Positions 8,958 to 17,892 of a stretch of 64,000 nucleotides of DNA are shown here, piece after piece. Both the position numbers and the translations under genes were made by a program. The notes beneath the pieces were generated by a model. The model was given only the letters and a program-made list of their open reading frames with translations, was not told the DNA's origin and made no database searches. The stretch is taken from NCBI GenBank assembly GCA_014896295.1, contig JADBKR010000008.1, positions 124,001 to 188,000 of the forward strand, read 5' to 3'. Each line of letters starts with the position of its first letter. Positions within the stretch are counted from its first letter, which is position 1. Source of the DNA: Limnochordaceae bacterium (GTDB lineage Bacteria; Bacillota; Limnochordia; Limnochordales; Geochordaceae).

Positions 8958-10640
8958 TTACGACAGGCCCGTGACGTACCCTGTCTCGTCGATGTCCATG
9001 CGCAGCGCCGCGGGCTCCTTGGGCAGCCCCGGCATGGTCATGATCTCGCCCGTGAGCGCGACCACGAATCCGGCGCCCAGGGACGGCCGGATCTCTCGCA
9101 CCTTGAGCCTCCATCCCACAGGCGCGCCGCGCAGGGAAGGGTCGTCGGTGATCGAGAACTGGGTCTTGGCCACACAGACCGGAAGTCCTCCGAACCCGTG
9201 TGCGGAGAGATCCTCCAGGGCTGCCGCCGCCTCGGGCGTGAAGTCGACGCCGTCCGCCCCGTAGATCTCGGTGGCCAGGCGCTCGATCTTGCCGGCGAGC
9301 GGCTCCTCCCACCGATAGATGGGCCGAAAGTCCGGCCGCTCCTTCTCCATGGTCTCGAGCACCGCCCCGGCCAGCTCGAGGCCGCCCTCTCCACCCCTCG
9401 CCACCACGTCGGCCGCCTCGGCCCGCACGCCCAGCGAGCGGCAGTGCTCGATGACCGCCTGGATCTCGCCCGGGTCGTCGGCTGCGAAACGGTTGACGGC
9501 CACGACCACCGGCAATCCGAACTTGCGGATGTTGGTGATGTGCCGGTCGAGGTTGCTCAAGCCCTTTTGCAGCGCGTCCCGATTTGGCGTGTGCAGGTCG
9601 CCCCTGGAGGCTCCCCCGTGGTGATGCAGCGCCCGGATGGATGCCACGAGCACCACCACGTCGGGCACGAGCCCCGTCTGCGGCACCACGATGTCGAAGA
9701 ACTTCTCGGCCCCGAGGTCGGCGGCGAACCCGCCCTCCGTCACCACGTAGTCGGCCAACCCGAGGGCCGTCTGCGTGGCGAGGATGGAGTTGTTGCCGTG
9801 CGCGATGTTGGCGAAGGGACCGCCGTGCACGAAGGCGGGCTGGCCCTCCAGGGTCTGGACCAGATTGGGCTTGATGGCATCCTTGAGCAGGACGGCCATG
9901 GCACCCACCACGCCGATCTCTCGTGCGCTCACCCAGCGCCGGGACCTGGAGGGCCCCGAAGTCTGCCCGACCACCATACGTCCCAGGCGCTCCTTGAGAT
10001 CCCGGAGGTCCCGGCTGAGGCAGAGTACCGCCATCACTTCCGAGGCGGCCGTGATGTCGAAGCCCGTCTCCCGCACGACCCCGTCCGCCGCCCCTCCCAG
10101 GCCGACGACGACGTGCCGGAGCTGCCGCTCGTTCATGTCCATGACCCGGCGCCACGACACCCGTTTGGGGTCGAGGCCGAGCGCGTTGCCCTGGTGGATG
10201 TGGTTGTCGACGGCGGCGGCCAGGAGGTTGTGGGCGCTGGTCACCGCATGCATGTCGCCCGTGAAGTGGAGGTTGATGTCGACCATGGGAGCGACCTGGC
10301 TGAGCCCTCCCCCGGTCGCCCCTCCCTTGACCCCGAACGTCGGCCCCAGGGAGGGCTCCCGCAGGCATACGGCCACTCGCTTGCCCAGCCGGCCCAGTGC
10401 CTGCGTGAGGCCGATGGCGACGGTCGTCTTGCCCTCACCGGCCGGCGTGGCGGTGATGGCGGTGGTGTAGATGAGACGTCCCCTGCGCTTTTGGGCCGCG
10501 CGGCGGACCGCCTCCATGCGGACCTTGGCCATGTACCGGCCGTACGGCTCGATGTCGTCCGCAGACAACCCTATCCGTTCGGCGACTTGCCAGATGGGAA
10601 GCAGCGACGCTCTTTGGTTGATCTCGGCGTCGTTCTCCAT
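8958..10640 (-). CDS. fhs: Formate--tetrahydrofolate ligase
   Basis: Makes 10-formyl-tetrahydrofolate from formate, THF and ATP in the cytoplasm, feeding purine and formyl-Met synthesis or one-carbon/acetogenic metabolism. At 560 residues it has the family's normal length. The P-loop TPAGEGKTT is at residues 65-73, followed by LREPSLGPTFG, KGGATGGG and MHAVTSAHNLL, all diagnostic of the family. The ATG at 10640 is the start. No other Wood-Ljungdahl or folate gene is nearby, so its role in this organism cannot be set from context; ndk follows it. Confidence 0.97.
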   Translation of the reverse strand: MENDAEINQRASLLPIWQVAERIGLSADDIEPYGRYMAKVRMEAVRRAAQKRRGRLIYTTAITATPAGEGKTTVAIGLTQALGRLGKRVAVCLREPSLGPTFGVKGGATGGGLSQVAPMVDINLHFTGDMHAVTSAHNLLAAAVDNHIHQGNALGLDPKRVSWRRVMDMNERQLRHVVVGLGGAADGVVRETGFDITAASEVMAVLCLSRDLRDLKERLGRMVVGQTSGPSRSRRWVSAREIGVVGAMAVLLKDAIKPNLVQTLEGQPAFVHGGPFANIAHGNNSILATQTALGLADYVVTEGGFAADLGAEKFFDIVVPQTGLVPDVVVLVASIRALHHHGGASRGDLHTPNRDALQKGLSNLDRHITNIRKFGLPVVVAVNRFAADDPGEIQAVIEHCRSLGVRAEAADVVARGGEGGLELAGAVLETMEKERPDFRPIYRWEEPLAGKIERLATEIYGADGVDFTPEAAAALEDLSAHGFGGLPVCVAKTQFSITDDPSLRGAPVGWRLKVREIRPSLGAGFVVALTGEIMTMPGLPKEPAALRMDIDETGYVTGLS

Positions 10641-10715
10641 GTGCTGTGCCCCGCCCCCTGGTCGCGCCGCGACCGCTAGTTTGCCTCACCGGGGAGCCTT
10701 TCGAGACGGGGCCTC

Positions 10716-11495
10716 CTACACCCTGTCGGTCGGGGAGGGGCGGGCGCTGCCCCGCGGGGCGGCGAGCCACGCGATCCAGATGCTCACCTCGTAGAGGACC
10801 ACCAGGGGCACCGCCATCAGCAGCTGGGAGAAGACGTCGGGCCCGGGCGTGAGAGCCGCCGCCAGGGCGGCGATCCCCACGATCGCATAGCTCCGCCGCT
10901 GCGCAAGGCCGCGGTGGCTGACGACGCCCAGGCGTGCCAGGAAGAAGACCAGGAGCGGCAACTGGAAGACCAGCCCGAAGGGCACCACCATGGTGAGGAT
11001 GAAGTTGGTGTAGCTGTTGATGGAGATCATGGGCTGCAGCCGATCCCGGGCGAAACCCAGCAAGAACCGCAACGCGGGCGGCACGACCCACCCGTACGCG
11101 AAGTAGGCCCCTCCGAAAAAGAGCCCGAGGGAGGCCGGGATGAAGAGGAACCGGCTCAGCCGCTTCCCCCACGGCCATCCCCTGGTCACCACCGCCCACA
11201 CGCCGAACATCACGGCCGGGATCGCGATCGCCGCCCCGAGGGCCAGCGCCACCTTGATCCGCACCATGAACCCCTCGGCCGGCGCCAGCATCACCAGCCT
11301 GGCGAACTCCGGCTGCTTGCGCTCCATGTCGGCCACGACCGCCGGCGCCACGGCGAACGCGGCCGCCGATCCCACCGCGAACAGCAGCAGCCCTGCCGCC
11401 AGGTAGCGCCGCACCGATTCGAACCGGCGCACCCACGGCGAGCGCGCCAGCATCTCCGTCAGCTGTTCCCACGGTGAGGGCTCTGGTTGCGCCAT
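10716..11495 (-). CDS. tatC: TatC paralogue without the N-terminal HLxELR motif
   Basis: A 259-residue polytopic TatC-family protein. The family core is clear: APAEGFMVRIKVAL, then a region ending in VVPFGLVFQLPLL, and LTPGPDVFSQLLMAVPLVVLYE. The N-terminus, however, reads EQLTEMLARSPWVRRFESVRRY in place of the HLxELRxR motif that helps read twin-arginine signals. It lies 3 nt downstream of a canonical tatC. The pair might form mixed TatC assemblies, or this copy might serve a separate role. The 220-nt gap to the next gene downstream is only 75 nt from fhs, so the operon may end here. Confidence 0.88.
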   Translation of the reverse strand: MAQPEPSPWEQLTEMLARSPWVRRFESVRRYLAAGLLLFAVGSAAAFAVAPAVVADMERKQPEFARLVMLAPAEGFMVRIKVALALGAAIAIPAVMFGVWAVVTRGWPWGKRLSRFLFIPASLGLFFGGAYFAYGWVVPPALRFLLGFARDRLQPMISINSYTNFILTMVVPFGLVFQLPLLVFFLARLGVVSHRGLAQRRSYAIVGIAALAAALTPGPDVFSQLLMAVPLVVLYEVSIWIAWLAAPRGSARPSPTDRV

Positions 11496-11498
11496 ACG

Positions 11499-12308
11499 TC
11501 ACTCCGACCGTTCCACGAGATGGGGAAGCGGGCGCCGGGCCCGTTCGCCCCATGCCGCCGTCCAGATGGAGACTTCGTAGAGCAGGACGATGGGCCCCGC
11601 CATCAGTACCTGCGACACCGGGTCCACCGTCGGCGTCAACACCGCGGCCAGCACGAAGGCGAGGAACACCGCCCACCTTTGCATGCGGCGAAGCGGCGCC
11701 GGCCTCAGGATGCCCAGCCGGGCCAGCAGGTAGGCCACTACGGGCATCTCGAAGACGATGCCGAACGGGAGCATCAGCCCGAACAGGAACGAGACCACCT
11801 TCGCCGCCGAAAGCGCCGGCATCACGCCCGGGCCGGACTGCCCGACGAGGAAACGCATCGCCACGGGGAACATCAACGCGCCCCCGAAGCCGAGCCCTGA
11901 CGCGAACAGCGCGGCTGCCGCAGGAGCCAGGCGTACCGCGAGCGCCGCCTCGTGGGGGTAGAGAGCGGGCGCCACGAAGAGCCACACCTGTGCCATCAGC
12001 ACCGGAGAGGCCAGCACCAGCCCGATGGAAAAGGCGACCCGCAGGTAGGTCACGAACGCCTCTGCCGGAGTGACCACGATCAGCTGGCCCCCCACGGCGC
12101 GCAAGTGGTCCATGAACGGGGGGACCAGGCGCCAGCCGGCCACGAAGCCGCCCGCCACCGCCAGGAGGGAGAGGAAGACCCGGTAGCGGAGCTCCTCGAG
12201 GTGCTCGGTCAGGGTCATCTCCGCGCCGGGCTGCCGGCGCCGGGCTCGCCAGCCCGCCAGGCGCTCGGCCGAGGAGACCGCTTCGCCCTCAGCCGGCCTT
12301 TCCGCCAC
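11499..12308 (-). CDS. tatC: Sec-independent translocase subunit TatC
   Basis: The twin-arginine translocase receptor subunit in the inner membrane. HLEELR is at residues 36-41, [14 protein letters not shown] follows the first periplasmic loop, and [22 protein letters not shown] lies near the C-terminus; about six helices are expected. At 269 residues it is slightly long because of a 30-residue polar N-terminal extension. The GTG at 12308 overlaps the end of tatA by 20 nt and has GGGGGAG just upstream. The ATG at 12218, directly before [10 protein letters not shown], is the alternative start. Confidence 0.94.
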   Translation of the reverse strand: MAERPAEGEAVSSAERLAGWRARRRQPGAEMTLTEHLEELRYRVFLSLLAVAGGFVAGWRLVPPFMDHLRAVGGQLIVVTPAEAFVTYLRVAFSIGLVLASPVLMAQVWLFVAPALYPHEAALAVRLAPAAAALFASGLGFGGALMFPVAMRFLVGQSGPGVMPALSAAKVVSFLFGLMLPFGIVFEMPVVAYLLARLGILRPAPLRRMQRWAVFLAFVLAAVLTPTVDPVSQVLMAGPIVLLYEVSIWTAAWGERARRPLPHLVERSE

Positions 12309-12603
12309 CGGACTCCCCCTGCCCCGAACTGCTCGGGGAAGCCTGGGCGGCAGCCTCGCCGCGCACCGCCGTCGACTCCGGCGCCGGCCTGTCGTTGCCG
12401 GACCCGTCCGGCCGGGGCGGCGGGGTGGAACCGGAACCGGCCGGCCCGGTCACCGGCGGCAGGCTCGCTTCGCTGGTCGCACGCTTGAACTCGTTGATCG
12501 TCTTGCCCAGCGCCCGGCCCACCTCTGGAAGCTTGCCCGGGCCGAAGATGATCAGGGCCAGGAGCAGGATGACCAGCAGCTCCGCCGGCCCGATGTTGAA
12601 CAT
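12289..12603 (-). CDS. tatA: Twin-arginine translocase subunit TatA/TatE
   Basis: A 104-residue TatA-type protein. It has one N-terminal membrane helix (about residues 6-21), the hinge [15 protein letters not shown], an amphipathic helix, and a Pro/Gly/Ser/Ala-rich tail of about 55 residues that is acidic and presumably disordered. It polymerises at substrate-loaded TatBC/TatC to form the export path for folded proteins. No TatB is visible, as is usual in Bacillota. It sits between moaB/mogA and two tatC genes and overlaps the first tatC. Confidence 0.95.
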   Translation of the reverse strand: MFNIGPAELLVILLLALIIFGPGKLPEVGRALGKTINEFKRATSEASLPPVTGPAGSGSTPPPRPDGSGNDRPAPESTAVRGEAAAQASPSSSGQGESGGGKAG

Positions 12604-12620
12604 ACGCCTCTCGCCCGCCC

Positions 12621-13136
12621 TCAGGGCTCATGGCGGTGCGAAGGCTCGTGGAGGGTGATCTCCCCGCGCAAGAGCCCCACCGCATGAGCAAGCTGATCCG
12701 CGATGGCCTCCAGGCTCTCGCCGGCGCCATCCGGGCTCCCGGGCAGGTTGATGACCAACGACCGCCCTCGGATACCGGCAACCCCCCGGGAGAGCATGGC
12801 CGCACGCGTCTTCTGCAGGCCGTACCACCGCACTGCCTCGGCGATGCCCGGCGCCATCCGGTCGAGCACGGCGGCGGTGGCCTCCGGCGTCACGTCCCGG
12901 GGTGCCATGCCGGTGCCCCCGGTCGTGAGCACCAGATCCGCCTGCCTCCGATCGCACGCCTCCACGATGGCTGCCGCGATGCGCTCCTTTTCGTCGGGCA
13001 CCACGGCAGTCCATACCACCTCCGCTCCCACCCGCCCCGTGAGCAGCTCGACCAGGCGGCGCCCGCTCGCGTCCTCGCGCCGACCTGCCGCCACCCCGTC
13101 GCTCACGGTGATCACGGCCGCCCTCACCGGGTGCAC
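12621..13136 (-). CDS. MogA/MoaB family molybdopterin biosynthesis protein
   Basis: A 171-residue protein of the MogA/MoaB fold, which adenylylates molybdopterin before molybdate insertion. [17 protein letters not shown] near the start, [17 protein letters not shown] in the middle and [15 protein letters not shown] near the end are characteristic. It is followed after 17 nt by tatA. Cofactor-loaded molybdoenzymes are exported folded by Tat, so the gene pairing makes functional sense, although no molybdoenzyme is in this window. MogA and MoaB cannot be separated from sequence alone here. Confidence 0.9.
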   Translation of the reverse strand: MHPVRAAVITVSDGVAAGRREDASGRRLVELLTGRVGAEVVWTAVVPDEKERIAAAIVEACDRRQADLVLTTGGTGMAPRDVTPEATAAVLDRMAPGIAEAVRWYGLQKTRAAMLSRGVAGIRGRSLVINLPGSPDGAGESLEAIADQLAHAVGLLRGEITLHEPSHRHEP

Positions 13137-13192
13137 CCGCTTACGCCCGCTCCCTCCACCGACTCCCCTGAACCTGCGGCCGCCCGCCGGTG

Positions 13193-14164
13193 TCAGCTCT
13201 TGCGCTGGCCCAGTGCCACCACCATCTCGGCCAGAAGGCGCGTCGCCTCGGTGGCCGGCAGTTCCGCCAGGAGCCCCATCGCCCGGAGCACGTACCCCTG
13301 GGCCACCTCCTCAGTATATCGCAGGGCTCCGTTTTGACGGATCAGGTGAACGATGGCCGCCATGTCGTCCGGAGGAGGGGGTACCTCTCGCAGGCGAGAG
13401 AGGAGCTGATCGCGATACCGGGGATGCTGCAGCATGTGGATCACCGGTAGGGTGAGCACGCCCTCCATGAGATCGGAGCCCACCGGCTTGCCGAGCACCG
13501 GGGCTTCGCCGGTGAGGTCCAGCAGATCGTCGACCACCTGGAAGGCCATCCCGAGGAAGTACCCGAACTGGCCCATCGCCCGCACCTGCGCCGGGCTCGC
13601 TCCTCCGAGCAGGGCGCCGCTCTCGGCGCACGCCTGGAAAAAGCGGGCCGTCTTCTTCCCGATGCGCCGCAAGTACTCCTCTTCGGTCAGATCCAGGCGT
13701 CCCTTGGCCTCGTGCTGGGCGATCTCCCCCTCGCACATCTCGTAGATCATGTCCGACATGACCTTCAACACTCGGGGGTGGCCCTGGTCGACGATGAGGC
13801 TCATGGCCCGGGCCAGCATGAAGTCGCCGGTCAGCACCGCCGGGTAGTTGCCCCAGACCGCGTTGACCGTCGGCCGCCCGCGCCGGGTATCGGCATGGTC
13901 GATGACGTCGTCGTGGACGAGGGTGGCCATGTGGATCATCTCTGCGGCGGCCGCGATCGGAATGACGTCCCGGTCGGCGGCCCCGAAGACGCGCCCCGAC
14001 AAGAGGGTGACCAGCGGGCGGACGCGCTTGCCTCCCGCCTTGAGCAGGTGCAGCGAGGTGCGAGCTCCCAACCCCTCGGTCTCCGAGAGCACCTGCTCCA
14101 GCATGCGCTCGACCTGGCCGAGGGCGTCCCCGACGTAAGCGTGGATCTGCCGTGCTACGTCCAC
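13193..14164 (-). CDS. Polyprenyl (heptaprenyl) diphosphate synthase component II
   Basis: A trans-prenyltransferase that builds the menaquinone side chain. The 323-residue product has the first aspartate-rich motif HDDVIDHAD at residues 84-92, the second VDDLLD at 211-216, and GGKRVRP before the first. The frame is open far upstream, but the GTG at 14164 overlapping the last 10 nt of menG gives the normal family length. The preceding menG and rex make this a redox-regulated quinone operon. Heptaprenyl is inferred from the menG-hepT pairing of Bacillota; chain length cannot be read from the sequence. Confidence 0.92.
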   Translation of the reverse strand: MDVARQIHAYVGDALGQVERMLEQVLSETEGLGARTSLHLLKAGGKRVRPLVTLLSGRVFGAADRDVIPIAAAAEMIHMATLVHDDVIDHADTRRGRPTVNAVWGNYPAVLTGDFMLARAMSLIVDQGHPRVLKVMSDMIYEMCEGEIAQHEAKGRLDLTEEEYLRRIGKKTARFFQACAESGALLGGASPAQVRAMGQFGYFLGMAFQVVDDLLDLTGEAPVLGKPVGSDLMEGVLTLPVIHMLQHPRYRDQLLSRLREVPPPPDDMAAIVHLIRQNGALRYTEEVAQGYVLRAMGLLAELPATEATRLLAEMVVALGQRKS

Positions 14165-14985
14165 TCCCGGGCCTCCACTTCGGCTGGTGCAGTCCCAGCC
14201 CCGGGCGGCACCTCGCCCACGTGAATCGCTGCGATGCCGCCGAGCAGGTCGTAGTAGCGCACCCGCTCGAGCCCGGCGGACTGCATGATGGCTCGTAGTC
14301 GATCCTGGTCGGGGAACGGGGTCAGCGAGTGGGGGAGGTACCGGTAAGGATCCCGTCGCCCGATGAACCATTGCCCGATCTTGGGCACGATGCGGTAGAA
14401 ATAGAAGTGGTAGAGGGCGGGCCACAGCCTCCCGCGGGGGTGGGACAGCTCCAGGCAGACCACCCGCCCCCCTGGCCGGACGACCCTGCGCATCTCCTCG
14501 AAGCATCGCCGGAGGTCGACGACGTTACGGGCGGCAAAGGCCATGGTGGCCGCGCCGAACGCACCCGAGGCGAACGGGAGTAGAAGCCCGTTGCCCGCGA
14601 CCAGCGCCAGGCGCCGCCCGAGCTTGCGCCGCGCGTGCTCCATCATCTGCAGCGCAAAGTCCACCCCGACGACCTCTCCCCCGGGCCCCAGTTGCTCCAA
14701 CAGCTCTTTGGCCAGATCGCCCGTCCCCGTCGCGAGGTCGAGCACCCGCGATCCGCGCGGGAGCCCTGTCACCGCCAGTCGCGCCGCCCGCCGCCTCCAC
14801 AGCACGTCCTGCCCCAGGGAGAGAAGGCGGTTGAGCAGGTCGTAGCGTGGGGAGATGGCGTCGAACATCTCCCGCACGTAGCGTTCCCTCGCCGAGGGCT
14901 CCTTCGGCACCCCCAGCGCGTCCAGGCCGCTCGTACCGGTACGCCCGTCGCGGCTTAGCCGGTCTTGCAGTCGCGGTTGCATCAT
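14155..14985 (-). CDS. menG: Demethylmenaquinone methyltransferase
   Basis: The SAM-dependent C-methyltransferase (UbiE/MenG) that finishes menaquinone. The 276-residue protein has a YDLLNRLLSLGQD region, the SAM-binding motif VLDLATGTGD at residues 81-90, a G-VVGVD second motif, and a MAFAARNVVDLRR region typical of the family. A 30-residue N-terminal extension precedes the conserved part. The ATG overlaps the rex stop (ATGA), and its 3' end overlaps the prenyl synthase start. Menaquinone rather than ubiquinone is inferred from the Bacillota context. Confidence 0.94.
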   Translation of the reverse strand: MMQPRLQDRLSRDGRTGTSGLDALGVPKEPSARERYVREMFDAISPRYDLLNRLLSLGQDVLWRRRAARLAVTGLPRGSRVLDLATGTGDLAKELLEQLGPGGEVVGVDFALQMMEHARRKLGRRLALVAGNGLLLPFASGAFGAATMAFAARNVVDLRRCFEEMRRVVRPGGRVVCLELSHPRGRLWPALYHFYFYRIVPKIGQWFIGRRDPYRYLPHSLTPFPDQDRLRAIMQSAGLERVRYYDLLGGIAAIHVGEVPPGAGTAPAEVEAREWT

Positions 14986-15626
14986 TCACCCAAGTAGTAG
15001 GCCAGCCGCTGCATCTCGAGGCTCACGTCGGCGTTGGCCAGATGCACTCCGGCCGGCACGACGAGCTTGGCCGGAGCGAAGTTGAGGATGGCCCGGATCC
15101 CTGCCTCCACGCACCGCTCCGCCACCTGCTGAGCCGCGGCGGCGGGCACGGTCACGATCGCCATCTGCAGCCGCTCCTGCCTGGTGACCTCCGGAAGCGC
15201 ATCGATGGGGTGGATCAACATCCCGTCCAGTTGTCGATGCACTTTGGAAGGATCGTTGTCGAAGAGCGCGACGATGTGGAGGTTGAAGTGGCTGTCTTCC
15301 GCGTAGCGCTGCTGGTTGTACCGGACGAGGGCATGGCCCAGGCTTCCGACGCCGATGAGGCCTATCCGGATCTCTCGATCGAGGTTGAGGATCTTCCGGA
15401 GCTCCTCGCGCAAGTAGCCGACCTCGTAGCCCACGCCCTGCTTGCCGAACTCCCCGAACCAGGCCAGATCCTTGCGCACCAGGGCCGGGCTGACCCCCGC
15501 CCGCTCCCCGAGCTCATGGGAGGACATGAGCTTGGTATCGCCGCTCTGATGAGCCTCCTCGAGGACCCTCAGGTACAGCGGCAGGCGGCGCACGACCGCG
15601 TCGGAGATCTTCTTCCAACGCATCAT
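14982..15626 (-). CDS. rex: Redox-sensing transcriptional repressor Rex
   Basis: Senses NADH/NAD+ and represses anaerobic/respiratory genes. The product is 214 residues from the ATG at 15626. It has an N-terminal winged helix (ERAGVSPALVRKDLAWFGEFG, about residues 41-61) and a Rossmann fold with IGVGSLG at 91-97. The frame is open to 15749, but that extension lies across the promoter, so the GTG/ATG cluster at 15632-15623 is the realistic start. It is first in a rex-menG-prenyl synthase operon, which suggests that quinone synthesis follows cellular redox state. Confidence 0.95.
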   Translation of the reverse strand: MMRWKKISDAVVRRLPLYLRVLEEAHQSGDTKLMSSHELGERAGVSPALVRKDLAWFGEFGKQGVGYEVGYLREELRKILNLDREIRIGLIGVGSLGHALVRYNQQRYAEDSHFNLHIVALFDNDPSKVHRQLDGMLIHPIDALPEVTRQERLQMAIVTVPAAAAQQVAERCVEAGIRAILNFAPAKLVVPAGVHLANADVSLEMQRLAYYLGE

Positions 15627-15695
15627 CACCACGCGCGCTCGCACCCCCCGTCCAAGCAAGGCATCCGGCTCCGAAGCAGGAAAAGCTGACACGCC

Positions 15696-15740
15696 CCCGC
15701 ATGCGGGCTCATTATACCTTGGCCGGTACCACCCAATCAA
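15696..15740 (-). promoter_or_regulatory. Promoter of the rex-menG operon with a palindrome at the start site
   Basis: On the minus strand, TTGATT (15740-15735) and a perfect TATAAT (15716-15711) are separated by 18 nt, a strong sigma-A type promoter. The expected start of transcription is near 15704, leaving a leader of about 78 nt to rex. A perfect 12-bp palindrome, CCCGCATGCGGG, covers 15696-15707, exactly the start site, where a repressor would block. It does not resemble the usual Rex box (TTGTGA-n-TCACAA), so I do not name the protein that binds it. Confidence 0.7.
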
Positions 15741-15763
15741 TGCGGCCACGACGGGCCTTGCCG

Positions 15764-16234
15764 CTATTTGTGATATGGCGCACCGCGGGCCAGGGTGGCC
15801 GCTCTGTAAATCTGTTCCACGAGGACGAGCCGCGCGATGTCGTGGGCCATGGTGAGCGGCGACAGGGACAACCGTTCGTCACACTCCTGCAAGAGCGACT
15901 CGCCGAGCCCCCATGCGCCGCCCACGAAGAACACGACGGGTACCCGGTCCAGGAGGCGCCCGAGCCAGCCGGCGAACGCCTCGCTCGTGAATCCCCGCCC
16001 CCCGGCGTCCAGCGCGACCCGCAAGGCGCCGGGCGGAAGGGACAACCGCAGCATCCGACGGCTCTCCTCCTCCGCCACCGCCCGGGGATCGGTACGCCCT
16101 CCCGCCCCTTCCCGCACCTCGACCACCCGCACCTGCCAGCCGTACCCCGCCGTGCGCCGCAGGTACTCCCGGACGGCATCCCGGAGCCCCGGGTGCTTGA
16201 TCCGGCCGGCCGCCACCAGCCATATCCCGGCCAT
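15764..16234 (-). CDS. rlmH: 23S rRNA (pseudouridine1915-N3)-methyltransferase RlmH
   Basis: A SPOUT-class methyltransferase acting on helix 69 of 23S rRNA. The 156-residue length is normal. The knotted SAM site VVFFVGGAWGLGESL and the C-terminal TMAHDIARLVLVEQIYRA ending in YHK are diagnostic. The ATG at 16234 starts the protein 19 nt after the phosphohexomutase stop, so the two are probably co-transcribed. Confidence 0.95.
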   Translation of the reverse strand: MAGIWLVAAGRIKHPGLRDAVREYLRRTAGYGWQVRVVEVREGAGGRTDPRAVAEEESRRMLRLSLPPGALRVALDAGGRGFTSEAFAGWLGRLLDRVPVVFFVGGAWGLGESLLQECDERLSLSPLTMAHDIARLVLVEQIYRAATLARGAPYHK

Positions 16235-16253
16235 CGGGCTGCCCTGGTCGCCC

Positions 16254-17696
16254 TCATGCCCCCATGCGGGCGACGAGCTGGCGGACCTCCCGTTCCATAC
16301 CGTCGACGAGCCCGGCGTCCGGCGCCTCCAGGTACAGCCGCATGAGCGGCTCCGTGCCCGAGGCCCGCAGCAGCCACCAGGCACCGCTCTCCAGGATCAC
16401 CTTGACCCCGTCCATCACCACGACCTTGTCGACCCGCTGGCCCGCCCACCGATCGGGTGGCTGGGAAGCGAGATGATCGAGGATGCGCCGCTTCACTTCG
16501 TCGGAGGCGATGGGCATGTCGACGCGGCGGCCCGTCGCAGGCCCCACCCGCTCGTGGATGGCTGCGAGGCGCCGTCGCAGGCTGATGCCCCCTTCGGCCC
16601 AGATGCGGGTGACCAGCAGCACCGCCAGGATCCCGTCCTTCTCCGGGATGTGGCCCGCGATGCTCATGCCCCCGCTCTCCTCGCCGCCGAGGGTGACGTT
16701 TTCCCGGCGCATCCACGCCCCGACGTGCTTGAACCCCACGGGCGTCTCCCGGGCCGTCACGCCGAACTGCGCGGCCAGCCGGTCGAGCACGTGGGTGGTG
16801 GCCACGGTCCGCACGATGCTGCCCCGCATCTGCCGGACCCCCAGCAGGTAGTCGGCGACGATCGCCAGGACCTCGTTGGGAGTCAAGTAGGTGCCGTCCT
16901 CGTCGACGACGCCGAAGCGATCGGCGTCGCCGTCCGTGGCGAGCCCGAGAGCGCCCTGGCGGGAACGCACCGCCTGGATCAGCTCCTGCAGGTGCTGCGC
17001 GGTGGGTTCAGGGGCGCCTCCGCCGAACAGCGGGTCCCGGCGGTCGTGGAGCCGGTGCACTCTGACCCCCAGGTTTTCCAGGGCTTCGGCGGCGTAATGG
17101 CGCCCGGTTCCATACATGGCGTCGTAGACGACCTCGACGCCCCTCGACAGCGGCGCCGTGCCGACCACGCTCATGAGGTGCTCCACGTAGTCGATCCGCG
17201 GGTCCACGGTGTCGACCAGCCCCTGGCGCCGACCCTGCTCCAGGTCCAGGGTGCGGACCACCATGTTGCCCGACGCCTCTGCCCGCTGCACGCGGACAAT
17301 CTGCTCTTCGATGGCGGCCGTGACGTCCGACTGGGCCGGCCCCCCGTACTCGGGGATGAACTTCAGCCCCAGGTACTGTGGCGGGTTGTGGCTGGCCGTC
17401 AGCATGATGGCCCCGGCGGCCCTGCGGTGCAAGACGGCGTGGGCCAGCACCGGCGTCGGCACGTCGGAGGCCGTGAGGCCCACGGCGAGGCTGTTGCCCG
17501 CCAGCACCCGGCTCACCTCCTGAGCGAAGTGCTCGGCGGCGAAGCGCGTATCGTAGCCTACCAGGATCTCCCGCCGCCCCAGGCCGGCCTCCCCGAGGTA
17601 GTTGGCGATCGCCTGCGTCACCAGGCGCACGTTGTGATACGTGAACTGGTCCGCAATGACGGCACGCCACCCGTCTGTGCCGAACCGAATCGTCAC
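16254..17696 (-). CDS. Phosphohexomutase (phosphoglucomutase/phosphomannomutase family)
   Basis: An alpha-D-phosphohexomutase moving phosphate between C1 and C6 of a hexose phosphate. With the GTG at 17696 the product is 480 residues. It begins MTIRFGTDGWRAVIAD, has the phosphoserine loop TASHNP with Ser at residue 102, and the Mg-binding DGDADR at 255-260. The frame is open to an ATG at 17723. I prefer 17696 because GGAGGTG lies 6 nt upstream and the family motif then follows directly. Whether it acts on glucose, mannose or glucosamine phosphate cannot be decided; the TASHNP serine motif differs from GlmM's usual SASHNP, which slightly disfavours GlmM. Confidence 0.9.
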   Translation of the reverse strand: MTIRFGTDGWRAVIADQFTYHNVRLVTQAIANYLGEAGLGRREILVGYDTRFAAEHFAQEVSRVLAGNSLAVGLTASDVPTPVLAHAVLHRRAAGAIMLTASHNPPQYLGLKFIPEYGGPAQSDVTAAIEEQIVRVQRAEASGNMVVRTLDLEQGRRQGLVDTVDPRIDYVEHLMSVVGTAPLSRGVEVVYDAMYGTGRHYAAEALENLGVRVHRLHDRRDPLFGGGAPEPTAQHLQELIQAVRSRQGALGLATDGDADRFGVVDEDGTYLTPNEVLAIVADYLLGVRQMRGSIVRTVATTHVLDRLAAQFGVTARETPVGFKHVGAWMRRENVTLGGEESGGMSIAGHIPEKDGILAVLLVTRIWAEGGISLRRRLAAIHERVGPATGRRVDMPIASDEVKRRILDHLASQPPDRWAGQRVDKVVVMDGVKVILESGAWWLLRASGTEPLMRLYLEAPDAGLVDGMEREVRQLVARMGA

Positions 17697-17816
17697 CGAC
17701 GGCACCTCCATGTCCTCCAGCATCCTCCACCCGGGCTCGAACGTTCCGGCCCATCAATTCCACCGGAGCTAGATTGTCCCTTTGCCGTCGAGGGGCCGGC
17801 GAGGAGGGTAGCGCGC

Positions 17817-17858
17817 GAAAACGGCGGCGGCCTTCCCGCCCGGAAAGGTCGCCGCCGT
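17817..17858 (-). terminator. Intrinsic terminator of the LacI-family gene
   Basis: A 14-bp stem (17821-17834 with 17845-17858, one G-T pair) around a short loop, followed on the minus strand by TTTT (17820-17817). It lies 35 nt beyond the stop of the frame-corrected LacI gene at 17893. The uncorrected frame would run straight through this hairpin, which supports the correction. Confidence 0.75.
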
Positions 17859-17892
17859 CCAAACCCGCCCGGCCGTCGCGCCGGGTCACCTC

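Noticed and set aside
10641-10715. Possible folate (THF or ZTP) riboswitch upstream of formate-THF ligase
   Set aside because: The region is only 75 nt and has a small GGTCGCG hairpin but none of the conserved motifs of either riboswitch.
14165-14506. 114-codon N-terminal extension of the prenyl synthase
   Set aside because: It lies within menG in another frame, is Arg/Pro-rich, and exceeds the family length; the GTG at 14164 gives the normal protein.
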